Positions 13,351 to 25,058 of a DNA stretch of 64,000 bases are shown here, one piece after another. Each line of letters starts with the position of its first letter. The first letter of the stretch is position 1. Below the pieces are notes generated by a model. The model saw only the letters and a list, made by a program, of their open reading frames with translations, searched no databases and had not been told where the DNA came from. Made by a program: the position numbers and the translations under genes. Origin of the DNA: Distichodus sexfasciatus (Eukaryota > Chordata > Actinopteri > Characiformes > Distichodontidae); the NCBI GenBank assembly GCA_032718565.1, contig JAVGVS010000020.1, positions 622,041-686,040 on the forward strand, given 5' to 3'.

Positions 13351-13512
13351 AATTGACAAGTTTGGCCCAAATATTTACCAATACCTCAGCGCAAATGTTT
13401 ATATGAGGCTGTACAATAGTTTTTATGTAGTTAGCTACTTTTAATCATAAGCAGCTTCAAAGTAACTTCACCAACAATGCAAACCAGGGTTAGATTTAAC
13501 TGCATAATGTAC

Positions 13513-14043
13513 AGTACTGTGCAAAAGTTTTAGGCAGGTGTGAAAAAATGCTGTAAACAAAGAATGCTTTCAGAAATATAAATAATGATTGTTTATTTTT
13601 ATCAATTTACAAAATGCAAAGTGAGCGAACAAAAGAAAAATCTAAATCAAATCAATATTTGGTGTTACTACCTTTTGCCTTCAAACCAGCATCAATTCTT
13701 ATAGGTACACTTGCACAAAGTCAGGGATTTTGTAGGATTATAGTCATTATATTATTTTGTAGGATTATAGGATTATAGATCTGTGGTTAGTTCTCCAAGA
13801 TGTTTGGAACAACCTACCAGCCGAGTTCCTTCAAAAACTGTGTGCAAGTGTACCTAGAAGAATTGATGCTGTTTTGAAGGCAAAGGGTGGTCACACCAAA
13901 TATTGATTTGATTTAGATTTCTCTTTTGTTCATTCACTGCATTTTGTTGATTGATGAAAATAAATGATTAACACTTCCATTTTTGAAAGCATTCTTTGTT
14001 TACAGCATTTTTTCACACCTGCCTAAAACTTTTGCACAGTACT
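13513..14043 (+). mobile_element. Tc1-like fold-back MITE, copy 1
   Basis: The termini CAGTACTGTGCAAAAGTTTT and its inverted copy are flanked by TA. The right half contains an open remnant of a Tc1/mariner-type transposase C-terminus: residues VWNNLPAEFLQKL, then RRIDAVLKAKGGHTKY and a stop at about 13904. The left half is an inverted, diverged copy of the same 3' segment, so the element folds back on itself. No catalytic DDE region is present. Confidence 0.8.
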
Positions 14044-15364
14044 GTATATGATGTGGGATCTTAAAATCTGTAAAATCTGTTAACATGCTGCCCTAACTCA
14101 TCATATCTGCATGCAGAAGAGGTGGAAATTCTCATTTGACTCCCATTTTCCTGACCCCTTTACTATCGATTACTCTATAGATCCCCGCAAGCGATCCGTG
14201 CTGTCGGAAGAAGATTCGTCTGCTCTTCTCAGTGTAAACGGAGCTCTAATCCGGAATAGGAAGCGCAGATAAAAGGACTGGCGTTTTGCCGCCGCGTTTG
14301 TTCGCCTAGTCCCACACTCATCTAGCATGAATTATTAATGTCCGCGAGCTGTGCTTTGCAGCACTGATGGAAGAGGGGACCTGTTTTCCTTCGGGGCTCG
14401 TCGTCCTGCCGGACCAGGTATCAGCCGTCTGCCGCAGAAGAAGTGCTGCTGTTTGATTTGCTTTCCGATCGGCGTCAGCGTGTTGAACAATCCCCTTATG
14501 CGATGTGCACAAAAAACTCAGATGTCTACCATGTCTGGCTGTCACACAACAGGAGGACAGGGATTTTAATTAATTTTTTCAACTTAATTTTTTTTTAAAA
14601 CAACTTCCATTATGTCAAGATTACTGGAACAGGCATTTGTGATGACAGAATAACAAGAAGAAAAGTAATGTTGACATGTTTCCTCTGTTGACTTCCATAC
14701 TAAACAAATGTTGTTCTATACCTCATCATTACGGTCGGTAGGGCTGGGCGATTTGGTCTAACAATAACGCAGTACTTTAATTTGTGAACCTTTATGAGTC
14801 TGTTATTATCTATTAAATATAAACAGAAAATGGAATATATTAATAAGCAGAAAATTGGGATTTTTATTGCATTGCTTCATACTTGCCTAAAATAACTAGT
14901 TTCTTTGTCTTAAAAGTTATGTGAAAATTAGACAAAGGCATGATTAATTAAAAATTTGCTCTTAATTATAATTTGTTGGTAACAAAGCCGTGCCACTCCA
15001 GGGTTTTCTCTCCCTCAAGTCCATATATAAAAATGAGACATAACATGCAATAGCCTGTGGATTTCTTGTACATGCTAAAAGACCCCGAAAAATTAATTTA
15101 CACCTAATACTCCGCCATCTCTTACACCACTTTATTTAACTGTATGAACATGTGTGAACTGCCTGAAGCGCATTTTCACAGGTAGTTGCTCATCTCGTAC
15201 TTGTAAATTCTCTCTATTTCTGTTTTCACCAATCAAACTTTTGGGAGCAGAGTGTGTGTGTGTGTGAGGTGACATGGATGATCTTTATTTGTTCACAGGA
15301 TTTCACAGAATGAAGAGATGCTTTAGTACATAAGATATTAGATAGAATTCATTCTAAATAAAGA
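14044..15364. other. Intronic DNA with one hAT-like end
   Basis: TAGGGCTGGGCGATTTGG at about 14750 matches a common teleost hAT left end, but I could not find its partner. The segment 14150-14540 is fairly GC-rich and unique. The rest is unremarkable. Confidence 0.4.
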
Positions 15365-15459
15365 CTATCTATCTATCTGTCTGTCTGTCTGTCTATCTAT
15401 CTATCCATCCATCCATCCATCCATCTGTCTATCTGTTTGTCTGTCTATTTGTCTGTCTG
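15365..15459. repeat. CTAT/CTGT/CATC tetranucleotide microsatellite
   Basis: Interrupted runs of CTAT, CTGT and CCAT units over about 95 bp. Confidence 0.9.
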
Positions 15460-15544
15460 GTCATCGTTCACCTCTGAGTTTAATTATTACCTGGAAATTT
15501 CCCATGTTCTCTCTGCCCAGACGTTCTTTTTGCTTGAACTTATT

Positions 15545-15990
15545 CTTCTTGCATCGATGATGAATATTTAAGGCTGTTCTCGGTGAATTAGCATACGGCC
15601 CCTCCAGACAGGCAAACATCCGCACAGGCCGCGCAAGATAATATTTGTATTTTTAGCGAGAACAGTGGAACAGAAATTAAATTCATCCCATTAGCATAAC
15701 AGACAGCGAGCGCTGTGGCGACATCGATGGGAAAGGAGGCTCAGCTGAATATTCCGGGGCTGTTTACGGCGCCGGGTTTTTGTTTTCGCCACGTGGGCCC
15801 TCTCTTCCTCCTCCTCCTCCTCCTCGGCAGTGCCGGCTGCTCTTTCATGTGCTGTTGATTTAGTCACCAGCCGTTCACAATTGGCGCTTAGCGCGGGATG
15901 AAAGCACTAAGCGGGTCAGCAAGCTGCCGGCCAAAGAGCCCCAAGGATTTTGCGTGGCCCCGGCCCACTCATGCATGCATAATGGGCGAA
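15545..15990. other. Candidate conserved non-coding segment
   Basis: A high-complexity, repeat-free stretch with homeodomain-type motifs (GAATTAGC, AATTAAAT, CATTAGCATAA) followed by a GC-rich half with a CCT run at 15807. It has no open frame worth calling. Its composition stands out from the repeats around it, but conservation is not visible from one sequence. Confidence 0.25.
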
Positions 15991-16221
15991 ACGCGACAGG
16001 TGACTCGCCGACGAGTTAAATAAATAAGGAATAAAAAAGAGAGAGAGAGCTGGTCGGTGATAACAACATGCTATTAAGACGGCCTGATGCTGCTGCCTTT
16101 CACGAGCTCCTCGTACCGTGGTAATTACAACGTGGAAAGTGGGAAATACAACGTGGAGAATGGTTATGACAAAAAGTCAGCTTTCATCGACATATGATAA
16201 GTGTTATAACTTATATGATAA

Positions 16222-16465
16222 AGTTGGTGGCGTAATAGTAGAGTGTTCGCCCCGTGATCAGAAGGTCGCAGGTTCGAATACAGGCCTGGTAAAGTTACCA
16301 CTGAGGTACTCATGAGCAAGGTACCGTCCCCAAGCACTGCTCCCCGGGCGCTGCCCTTGTTAGCTGCCCACTGCTCCTTCACGGATGGGTCAAATGCAGA
16401 GGTCACATTTCGTTGTGTTGCACTGTGTGCTGTGCTGTGGTGTGTTCACAGTGACAATCACTCAA
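16222..16465 (+). repeat. SINE-A copy, near full length
   Basis: Head AGTTGGTGGCGTAATAG, B box GGTTCGAATAC, complete body and the 3' GTGTTCACAGTGACAATCAC end. Confidence 0.85.
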
Positions 16466-16531
16466 CAAAATGTTTGTTAATGCTTTACAACCTGTCTACA
16501 AATGCAATAAAGTATACTGTGCTATTTAAGT

Positions 16532-16868
16532 GTCAACCGATTATCAGCGAGGCCGATTATCGGTGGCCGATATTAGGCATTTTGCCAGTTATCTGTACTG
16601 ATGTTTAATTTTGACCATCACTGATATTAAGTCATTACAAGGCGCGCTACTGTTACTCTGCTGCCGTCTCTTCTCTCTTTCTCACACGCAAGCGTAGCGT
16701 AAAGCTCAGAGAAGCAGAAGAGGAGAGAGGAGAACTGCAGCTGAGCTTGGAGGTTGTAAAATTAACAGAGATTTTACCTTTTTTGCATATCAGTTATTGG
16801 CCCTGTTACCTAGCAATAATCGAGTATCGATATCAGCACTGAAAAACAAATATCGGTCGACCTCTAGT
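16532..16868. mobile_element. hAT-like MITE, ATATCGGTCGACCTCTA family, copy 1
   Basis: The left end contains GTCAACCGATTATC and the right end ATATCGGTCGACCTCTAG; these are inverted relatives. The interior is shared with elements at 18086 and 38272 (AGCTGAGCTTGG, TTGTAAAAT). No transposase frame. Confidence 0.65.
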
Positions 16869-17150
16869 ACCAACAGTATACTGCATTAAAAATTATGTAG
16901 ACAAACTGTAGAGTGTGCTAGAAACTATATAGCTGGGGTAGACAACTCTGGTCCTGGAGGTCCGGTGTTGTACCCCTACAATATAGTATTGTGTACAAAA
17001 AACAAAGTACAAAAGTACTAAAAAGTGTACTGTAGAGTGAACTAAAAAATAAAGTATAGTGTAGTAAAAGTATATAGTATAGTAAACTTAAAACTACATA
17101 GTGCATGTTACAGTATAGTTAGTATAGTTAGTATAGTGTTATTAGTAATG

Positions 17151-17377
17151 AAGTGAGTGATTGTCATTATGAACACAGCACACAGTAAACCACATTGAAA
17201 TGTGACCTCTCTATTTGACCCATCCAAGAAGGAGCAATGAGCAAGTTGGCAGTGCCCAGGGAGCAGTGCTTGGGAACGGTACCTTGCTCACGAGTACCTC
17301 AGTGCTAGCTTTACCGGTTCGGGACAGGCGACCTTCTGATTATGCAGCCCACTTCCTAACCATTACAACTGCCCAAA
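17151..17377 (-). repeat. SINE-A copy
   Basis: The reverse complement shows the 3' end GTTCATAATGACAATCACTC first on the + strand, then the body, and a decayed head ending GGGCAGTTGTAATGG. The internal body is shortened. Confidence 0.8.
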
Positions 17378-18085
17378 TTGGCAGAATTAGAAAGTTATAT
17401 GTACTATACTATCCCCATACTAAGAATATTATACCAATAACTGAAAAGTGTAGAGATAATTGTGCCTTGTTTTTTAACTTTTAACAGAATCCAGGCGGAC
17501 ATGGTGGCTGCTCTGAAGGGTGGCATTTAATAAAAGTGGATTTAGTAGCGCATGGACTTGTTTTTACCGGCATTTGCTTGCAAACATTGGCAGCCAAAAA
17601 TACAGTAAAAAATTGCCAGAGCCCTAAATGAGCAGCCAGCTTTATTTCTTCCCTGATTATGGAGGCCACCTGTCTAGCGGTGCCAGGGCCAGGCCAGGGC
17701 CAGGAGGCTGTTTAGTGGGTATGAAAATGACCAGTTTGTTTTTGGAGCGCTGTGATCTCTGGCCTAAAGGTGCAGATTCGATCTGTGCGGTAGAACCACA
17801 GACTCCAGTGTAATTCACCTGCTGTTGCTACGCATTTCCAGGATTTTACAGCTTGTAATCCTATGCATAATTCACTAAGTGAAAAATGGAAGAGACGGAG
17901 GAAAGCAGCAGGAGAAATGAAAAATAATCCTCCACATCTCTACACAACTTTGAGAGATGCTACAGAGGAAGATGAGTAAAATCACAAAACTTAAATAGCT
18001 GTTGGTGAATAAATCAGTAACGAATGCCTTCTGGCTATAAATTAGTAATTAGCAATTAGTAATCCTACAGACATATTTGCTAAGG
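17378..18085. other. Intronic DNA without recognised features
   Basis: A short direct repeat (GCCAGGGCCAGG) occurs at about 17682-17705. Nothing else assignable. Confidence 0.35.
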
Positions 18086-18479
18086 GTAGATTGATTATCG
18101 GCCAGGTTGATTATCGGGGGCTGATATTGTGCTGATTATTGGTATCAGTGTTTTTATTGTCACCATCACCAATATTAAGATTATAAAATGCGCTACTGTG
18201 GCTACACTATTGTCCTTTCTCTCTGTGCCGTTTGGTCTCAACTCGCTGCTTCATTTCTGATTGGCCATGTCACACAAGTAATAACCAATCAATGCTGAAA
18301 CCTTGTCACTCATACCACACTCATACATGAGTGCGGCGTGAAGCTCCGAGAAGGAGAAGGGGAGAAAGTAGAGTTTCAGCTGAGTTTGGTAAAATTCAAA
18401 ATTTTAACCGAGTATCGGTTCCCGTTAGCTAGCAGTAATCGGTATCGGCCCTGAAAAACCAATATCGGTCGAACTCTAA
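18086..18479. mobile_element. hAT-like MITE, same family as 16532, copy 2
   Basis: The left end GGTAGATTGATTATCGG and the right end CCAATATCGGTCGAACTCTA are inverted relatives. It shares the interior GAGTTTCAGCTGAGTTTGGT with the copies at 16532 and 38272. Confidence 0.65.
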
Positions 18480-19160
18480 TGTTTACCCTCTGTAACCAAA
18501 AGCAAATCTTTTTATCTTTTAGTTTTATTTTATTTTTGAATCCAAATAAGATGCGTAACTTTTCTTTAAAACTAGTTCTCACATACAAAAATATCCGCAC
18601 AGAGCCACCCAAATTTTGACAAACCTCAAACCACAACAAGTTAACATTCGCACACTCGCATTCATAAATTGTGACAAACTTAATCAGATATATAGTTGCA
18701 GTTTTCTTATATCTGTGTCACTCCGATGATGAGATAAATCTCAGAAATGATGGAGCAGGACATTAAAATTCATCCTAGCACATTTTTGCACGCTCAACGT
18801 GTCTCTCGTAACCTACATTTGATCATTTTCATCATCTATACTTGATATGTATTCCAACATATCTTTAAAAAAATTGTATTCGTCTTTGGTTTAAAAATAA
18901 GACTAAAACCCTTTATTCCTAAGGTTAGAATTGGGATTCAATTATTTAAACTCAGCAGTAGGATAAAAGCCTTTATTATTAAATAATGAATAACAATAGT
19001 AATGCAGTCACATATGGAAATCAATAGTATGTCTGTAGAAGACCTGTGCTGTAAAGCAGAATAGATTTGTATTTTCCCAAACTTGTAAAGGAGAGAATGG
19101 AGAAGGAATAATGGAAGAAGAAAATATGATGATTTATTTTTCAGAAGTGAAAAGTGAGGA
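18480..19160. other. AT-rich intronic DNA
   Basis: No recognisable exon or repeat. Confidence 0.35.
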
Positions 19161-19635
19161 ATTATTTGTCATTGTGAACTAGGGCTGGGTTCAAAAAACG
19201 ATTCTCGTTCGAAAAATACGATATCGATTCAAAAATTCACGGATCGATCTTTTCCTGCGGCTATGCACTACTTCTTGCGACCGCACAAGGAGAGCTATAA
19301 AAACGTGAGACCGGCGAAACCGAAACCAAATAGAGCCATGGCTGAAGCTGCTCCGCTCAAATCACCGTCTGGCCTAAAGGCCGATGTTTGGCAACACTTC
19401 GGTTTTAAAACAAGTTATTTTATAACCAAGCAAAACTAGTATTAACGCAAAGAAATCTCTAAATAAATCGATATCGAATCGAGAATTGAATCGGATCATG
19501 ACCTTGTGAATCGGAATCGAATCGATTCAGGAAATCAGCAACGATACCCAGCCCTATTGTGAACACACCAAAGCACACAGTGCAATAAAATGTGACCTCT
19601 CATTTGACCCCTCCGTGAAGGAGAAGTGGCCAGCT
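19161..19635 (-). repeat. SINE-A 3' fragment split by a hAT-like insertion
   Basis: The SINE pieces at 19161-19179 and 19557-19635 read as one copy (TTTGTCATTGTGAAC continuing into ACACACC and the body) when the element at 19180-19556 and one 8-bp duplicate are removed. The head is missing. Confidence 0.75.
19180..19556. mobile_element. hAT-like MITE with 8-bp target duplication
   Basis: The ends TAGGGCTGGGT and ACCCAGCCCTA are perfect inverted repeats. TTGTGAAC flanks both sides (19072 is not involved; the copies are 19172-19179 and 19557-19564). Both arms carry GATTC/TCGAT-rich sequence typical of teleost hAT elements. 377 bp, no transposase. Confidence 0.85.
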
Positions 19636-20581
19636 TTTGATCAGTGTTTTTGTCACCAATGTTCATGTCATAGCCACAAAACTTAAGCGATCACTTTGGC
19701 TTTTTCTTGCAGAAATGAATCTCTAGTTTATTATAGAAATCTGTGACGTAACGGCTAAACCTCAGGTGATCCTGATCTAGTAATCAAGCGTTGTTTTGAA
19801 GATTTAGAACTGGAGTCCAGATCTGAATGTCCGTCTAGTGAGGAAGACTCCCTTCTAGATTCAAAATCTAAAACCCCTCAAAAGTCTGTGTTTTTGTCAT
19901 ATAGGCCTAATCACTGCTCAAAATTCTTAACGTTTTCCAGCCAGCAGCGTTCTGAAGTTTTCTGAAACTTCACCCTTCTTCTGCCCCACAGGGCCGCTCC
20001 ATTTAAATGATTTCTAGCCACTTGCAGAAATGCAGGACGGAACTCACCTGTCCGTCACCACACACACACACACACCCCTTCCTGCTGACGGAGTGACGGA
20101 TAATTTCCCATAAGCAGCTCCCCGCCGATGCTGATTGCCACCCGCTTGGGTGTTTCAGGCTTTCAGCGCCACTGTTGTACTCAACAAATGCTAAAGAAAG
20201 AGTAAAAAAAATCCTGTAAATAACAGTCAGGACCCAGCAGCAGGGATTCAGGGAAAATTAACAGCATGAGAGTGTTTTTTGACGTTTAATATGTGCTAGA
20301 GCTATTATGAAATACAGACATATTTACCCTTACAGCAAGATTACGGCAACATTAAATTAGTGCGTGTAATAAAGTTTGCATATAATAACATTTGCATTGT
20401 CATGCTTGGCAGGCATACAGAGTGGATGTTTAGAGATTGTATTTTGAACTGAAATGTTGATCAATAGAAATACTAGAGCTAAAAACTAATTTAAGTTTAA
20501 CTCAAGATTAACATATTTTAACTTAATAAAATACAAATAATGACTGAAAAATTAATGTCATTACTTCATTTTATTTCTAAT

Positions 20582-20645
20582 TTAAGTGAATGATTATTTG
20601 TCATTGTGAACACACCACAGAAGTGCACAACAAAGAAGCGTGAAC
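20582..20645 (-). repeat. SINE-A 3' end fragment
   Basis: Only the last ~60 bp of the family remain (TTGTCATTGTGAACACACCA on the + strand). Confidence 0.6.
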
Positions 20646-20648
20646 TAT

Positions 20649-20701
20649 CATTATTATTATTATTATTATTATTAGTAGTAGTAGTACTAGTAGTAGTAGT
20701 A
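20649..20701. repeat. ATT/AGT trinucleotide microsatellite
   Basis: A run of ATT units passing into AGT units, directly beside the SINE-A fragment. Confidence 0.9.
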
Positions 20702-20855
20702 TGTATCTATTTATTGTCAGTGGAAAAACATGGCATTTGTCCAAAGTGGGAACTGTAATGGCACCGTAATAGTATCGGCACCAATACAGTGGAAAAGGAA
20801 TATCTATAATATTTCGGTACTGGTTCTCCTGTCAGTTTGGACATCATGTCTGACA

Positions 20856-21058
20856 TGAAAGTGAGTGATTACTTGTCAGTGTGAACACAGCACACAGAGT
20901 ACCACAACGAAACGTGGCCTCTGTAGTGGGCAGCTAACAAACGGCTGGGGAGCAGTGCTTGGGAACGAGTACCTCAGTGGTAACTTTACCAGCCCTGGAT
21001 TCGAACCTGCGACTTTCTGATCACGGGGCGAACACCCGACCCTTACGCCACCAACTGA
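20856..21058 (-). repeat. SINE-A copy
   Basis: On the minus strand: head CAGTTGGTGGCGTAAGGGTC, B box AGGTTCGAATCCAGGG, body with a short deletion, and 3' end with GTTCACACTGACAAGTAATC. The tRNA-like promoter boxes are well preserved. Confidence 0.85.
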
Positions 21059-21689
21059 CGTGTTGCGTAACTTAATTTGTGCGGTGACTCCATTTTTATT
21101 TCCAGTAGTGTAGCCAACACAAACTCAGTCATAATCATACAGCACTTTTTTACAGGTTGACACTTCTCCAAATTTCCGAGCTTACATTGGAGCCCAGCCG
21201 ATTTGTAGCACGGCAGAGCACTGGAGGAGACTTTTCTTAAATAAAAGTCAAGGTTGCTCTGCGTCTTATTCCCTCTCCTGACGTCGCGAGTCCCCATGTT
21301 ACAGGCCAAATTCCCTGCCAGGGATTTTACTCGCTTTAAGTCACACATTAACATGCGGAGCGGCAGCGGCGTCTGCTCTTACCGTGGAAATTCTCTGACG
21401 GACTAAATACAACACAGGCGGGGTTTAATATCTCTGTGGGGGAGAAACGCCAGCCCAGAGTTTAATCACTTTTGTGCTCTCCTTTATTACTTTTCCCTCT
21501 TCACAAATTTTTGTGTATTTATAAGTTTCTGTACGTAACTCACACCCTGAAGTGGTGCTCTAAAGACGAGGTGTAAATGCAGAAGCTTGCTGAGAGAAAA
21601 GACCTTTTATTTATGCATTAAACCTCAGAGTATTCTGTGCAAATACTGTGTGTTACTGCTGTGGAATGGGTGAGTAGGTGTCTCTCTCT

Positions 21690-21818
21690 TTTCCCTTCTC
21701 TTTCTTTCTTTCTTTCTTTCTTCCATCATCACTCTTTCTTTCTTTCTTTCTTTTTTTCTTTCTTTCGTTCTCCCCCTTCTATCTTTTTTTTGTTCGTCAT
21801 CTCTCTGTCTCTCTGTCC

Positions 21819-21850
<32 letters not shown>

Positions 21851-21852
21851 AA
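21690..21852. repeat. CTTT and CT microsatellite cluster
   Basis: Two CTTT runs separated by ATCATCACT, then CT runs to 21852. The long open frames on both strands here are products of the repeat. Confidence 0.9.
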
Positions 21853-22057
21853 CATCAGCTCCATCTGTTTAATTCCAGTATTTAATCGCAGTGGGAATTC
21901 CAGGCTTTGTCTGTGTGAGTGTTTCTGTGTGTGTTTTGTGAGTGTGTGTAAACACTGCCGAACCCATATTTTACAAGTGTTAATATTGTTAGACAAGTGC
22001 TTTGTGTGTGCCGTTGTGTGTGTGATTACCACTGTACTGTGTGTGTTACCTTGATTA

Positions 22058-22213
22058 AAGAACAGTGTGTGTGTGTGTGTGTGTGTAAACGTGCTAAGTG
22101 TGTACATGTTTTAATAGTGTTACACAAGTGCTCTGCATAAGTGTACTGTATGCGTGTGTGTGTGTAAACTCTCCCTGTAATGACGCATTAGAGAATGATA
22201 GACCTGCTGTTGT

Positions 22214-22238
<25 letters not shown>
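22058..22238. repeat. GT and CA microsatellites
   Basis: A GT run at 22064-22085 and a CA run at 22213-22236. The sequence between them is GTGT-rich. Confidence 0.9.
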
Positions 22239-22245
<7 letters not shown>

Positions 22246-22289
22246 ACTCCCCCTCATCCAGAATCACCCAGTTTCTCTAAAAATCAAAT

Positions 22290-22575
22290 CTGTCTTGTCC
22301 AATCGGATTTGGGAGCACCGCAGCCCTGGCCGTTCCCCATCTCATAGGCGGCGGTCTAACAGGCAGTCGTGCAGGGAGAAAGAGCTTAGCGTGAAGCGTA
22401 GCGTGTTGTGTAAAGTTGGGGGACGGCGGAGCGGTAAGTTTTGGGAGTAGGGGGCGCGGAACGTATCGATCGTCACACCTGTTCTCCCCCACTGTTGGAC
22501 AGGGCCGCGGTGCTGAACGTGATGGACGGGTCATGTGACCGAATGCCATCTGCTGCGGCCTGAACACACACACTC
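22290..22575. other. GC-rich, CpG-containing segment of unknown role
   Basis: Clearly higher in GC and CpG than its surroundings, with motifs such as GGGGGACGGCGGAGCGG. There is a 98-codon minus-strand frame but no recognisable protein and no splice context. It could be a regulatory element or an unrecognised repeat. Confidence 0.25.
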
Positions 22576-22721
22576 ACACACTTCTGGCTGTTCAGTCAAT
22601 AACAACATTACAGTCCGGGTCATTAGGTAGGATCATTAAACATGGGCTTTCACTTTGTGCTTCCTGGGCAGGACTCCACAAACACACTCACACACACACA
22701 CGCTTTAAGACCAAATCTGTA

Positions 22722-22810
22722 GCACTGAGGTACTCGTGAGCAAGGGACTGTACCCAAGCACTGCCAAAAGCTGCCCACTCCTCCTACACGGGTGGGTCAA
22801 GTGTATAGGT
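22722..22810 (+). repeat. SINE-A body fragment, headless
   Basis: Begins inside the body at GAGGTACTCGTGAGCAAGG and ends at GGGTCAAGTGTATAGGTC, immediately before another SINE-A copy. Confidence 0.7.
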
Positions 22811-22811
22811 C

Positions 22812-23052
22812 TGGGGCAGTTGACAGCATAACGGTTAGGACGTTCATCCTGTAATCTGAAGGTCAGTGGTTCAAATCCTGGGCTTGTAAAGGTACCACTG
22901 AAATACTCATGAGCAAGGTACCGTCCCCAAGCTCTACCTAAAGCTGTCCACTACTCCTTCACCAATGGATCAGATGCAGTTGTCCGAGCCAGCTGACCAT
23001 GGTCACTTTTCGTGTGCTCTGTTCACAATGACAAATATTCACTTTCACATTT
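22812..23052 (+). repeat. SINE-A copy, near full length
   Basis: Head GGGGCAGTTGACAGCATAAC, B box GGTTCAAATCC, body with an extra CCGAGCCAGCTGACCATG stretch, and the 3' GTTCACAATGACAAATATTC end. Directly follows the fragment at 22722 in the same orientation. Confidence 0.8.
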
Positions 23053-23639
23053 TGGGTTTCTCTTTTACTGTCACATAACTTGTGCCTCATGACTAGCTTT
23101 AGGCCAAAACCGATTTCCCCGTCCTCCCTAGGCTTTATTTATTTTTTGTAATTATCAGTATTTCACAGCTAGATTTCCCCAGTGGTTTCTTAGAGACGTT
23201 TCATTGTCTTGTGATGAACGAACGTGAAAAATTGAGTGACCGTATTACACTGTAAAAGCCTCTGGGGAGAAATGACCTCTCCTGAGTTCAATTAACACCT
23301 TAAGTGTTCATTTAACCTCTCCAACCCTGCAATTGATAGTGTCAGTCAGAGTCGGCATTAGCATTTTTAATGAATTAATACTATCAAATGTTTCAATAAA
23401 TGCGATTACATTGAGGGCCTTTGCAAAAAAGTCCATAGATTTTGTGAAAATTGTGCAGAAGGGAAATCTTTTTGATGTGGAAGTCGCAAATTTACGATGC
23501 AAAAGAAACTAGAGATGCATTTCCGCAAGAAAATGTCAATGTGATTGCTTAAGGTTTCAGACTATACTACCTTGGTTATTATTTTTATAAAATTTTGGAA
23601 TTTGATTTGAAGGGAAGTGATTGTCAAATCTGCCTATTG

Positions 23640-23780
23640 TCGCATATCGATCCTGAATCGTATCGAATTGAAATCGTATCGTATCAAACTTTGTGATATC
23701 GGCAGAAATCAAATTGTTGTATGTTTAAGCAATATAATATCATATGGTGATGAAACCTGTGATTTACACCCCTAGCATTA
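23640..23780. mobile_element. Decayed hAT-like fragment
   Basis: Repeated ATCGTATCG-type sequence (about 23655-23690), GTGATATCGGCAGAAATC and CATATGGTGATG resemble interior or end sequence of teleost hAT elements. No boundaries found. Confidence 0.35.
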
Positions 23781-24207
23781 AGATGGAAGTCGCCGACGGA
23801 TCAGTTGACGTGGAGATTCCACACAGGAGAGAATCGTTTTTAGAACTCAAGGGAAATTAATGCAAACTGTCCGTTCATCATGAGATTAGTTGGGATCGGG
23901 GGTGAAAATGAGAGTTAAACGCTGTGTGAATAACGCTCGCAGACATTTTTTATCCTGAGTGTAATCAAAATTTGCATCACACACACAGAAGCACAGCTTA
24001 CAATTTACGCACCAGCCCCTGCAGGCCGCTGAGCTCCCTTCCTCGATCTGTGTGTCGATCAATAACGCTACTAAGATTGATGTCTTCACAGGCTTCGAGC
24101 CGAAAATCCTTTCAGAAGCGGCACAAACAATACGATGCTGTACGCTGAAGTTTAAAAATCATGACAAACACTTGCCATGATTTGCATGACCAAATATATA
24201 CCTTTTA

Positions 24208-24390
24208 AGGGCCTGTTTACACGTATGCAGATATTTTTATAAATGCTTTTCATATATATATAGTATATACAGTATATATATATATATATATATATAGGCT
24301 TTCGTTTACGCATCACGAATCCCAGCATTTGAAAAATCTTGACTTTGGGCGTTTTTAAAAATATCGTTTGAGGGCTAAAACTGCTTGGGT
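24208..24390. repeat. TA repeat inside a possible DNA-element end
   Basis: A TA run spans about 24253-24296. It follows AAGGGCCTGTTTACACGTAT, which resembles Harbinger-type MITE ends elsewhere in the window (45404). No matching right end was identified. Confidence 0.45.
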
Positions 24391-24439
24391 ATCTTTAACA
24401 TCTAAACTATATCTATCTCTTTTTATACATTCTCGTACT

Positions 24440-24462
24440 CTGTCTCTCCTCCCCTCTGTCCA

Positions 24463-24497
<35 letters not shown>

Positions 24498-24649
24498 CAT
24501 CTCTCCTCTTGGCTGTATGTATTTGGCTGGTGTCCCTGACTGTGTGGTTGAAGGTTTATTGTGTCGTTAAATTATGCATCATTACTCTGAGTTGCAGTCT
24601 TTAGTGTGGACACTTGAACTCAATGTTCCTCTGACCAGGTACCTCTCTC

Positions 24650-24680
<31 letters not shown>

Positions 24681-24752
24681 CCTCTCTCTGTCCATTTCTC
24701 TCTACCTTCCACCATCCCTCTTTTTCTCTGTCTTATCTCTCTCTGTCCATTA

Positions 24753-24810
<58 letters not shown>

Positions 24811-24835
24811 TTATCTCCATATCTCTATTTCTGTT

Positions 24836-24882
<47 letters not shown>

Positions 24883-25058
24883 CTCAATTTGTCCTTCCTG
24901 TCCTTCCGTCCCTGTCCTTTCTCTCTATCTCTTTTCTCTCTATCCCTCGATCTCTGTTGCTGTTTTCTCTACTTCCCTTGGTTTATTCATTTTGCTACCT
25001 ATCTGTCTCCCTCTCTCTGTCTTTCTCTCTCTCTCTGTCTCTCTCAATCACTCACTTC
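24440..25058. repeat. CT and CTAT microsatellite cluster
   Basis: CT runs at about 24464-24500, 24645-24695 and 24756-24806, then a CTAT run at 24837-24882, with further CT-rich sequence to 25058. The 334-codon frame from 24574 is a by-product of these runs. Confidence 0.9.

Noticed and set aside
13247..13444. Short frame with AAHCSFTDGSN-type residues, repeated at 16312-16608
   Set aside because: This is translated SINE-A sequence.
16222..16465. tRNA gene suggested by the A- and B-box-like head
   Set aside because: The head does not form a full tRNA, and the same head-plus-body unit recurs many times; it is a SINE. The same applies to SINE-C and family B heads.
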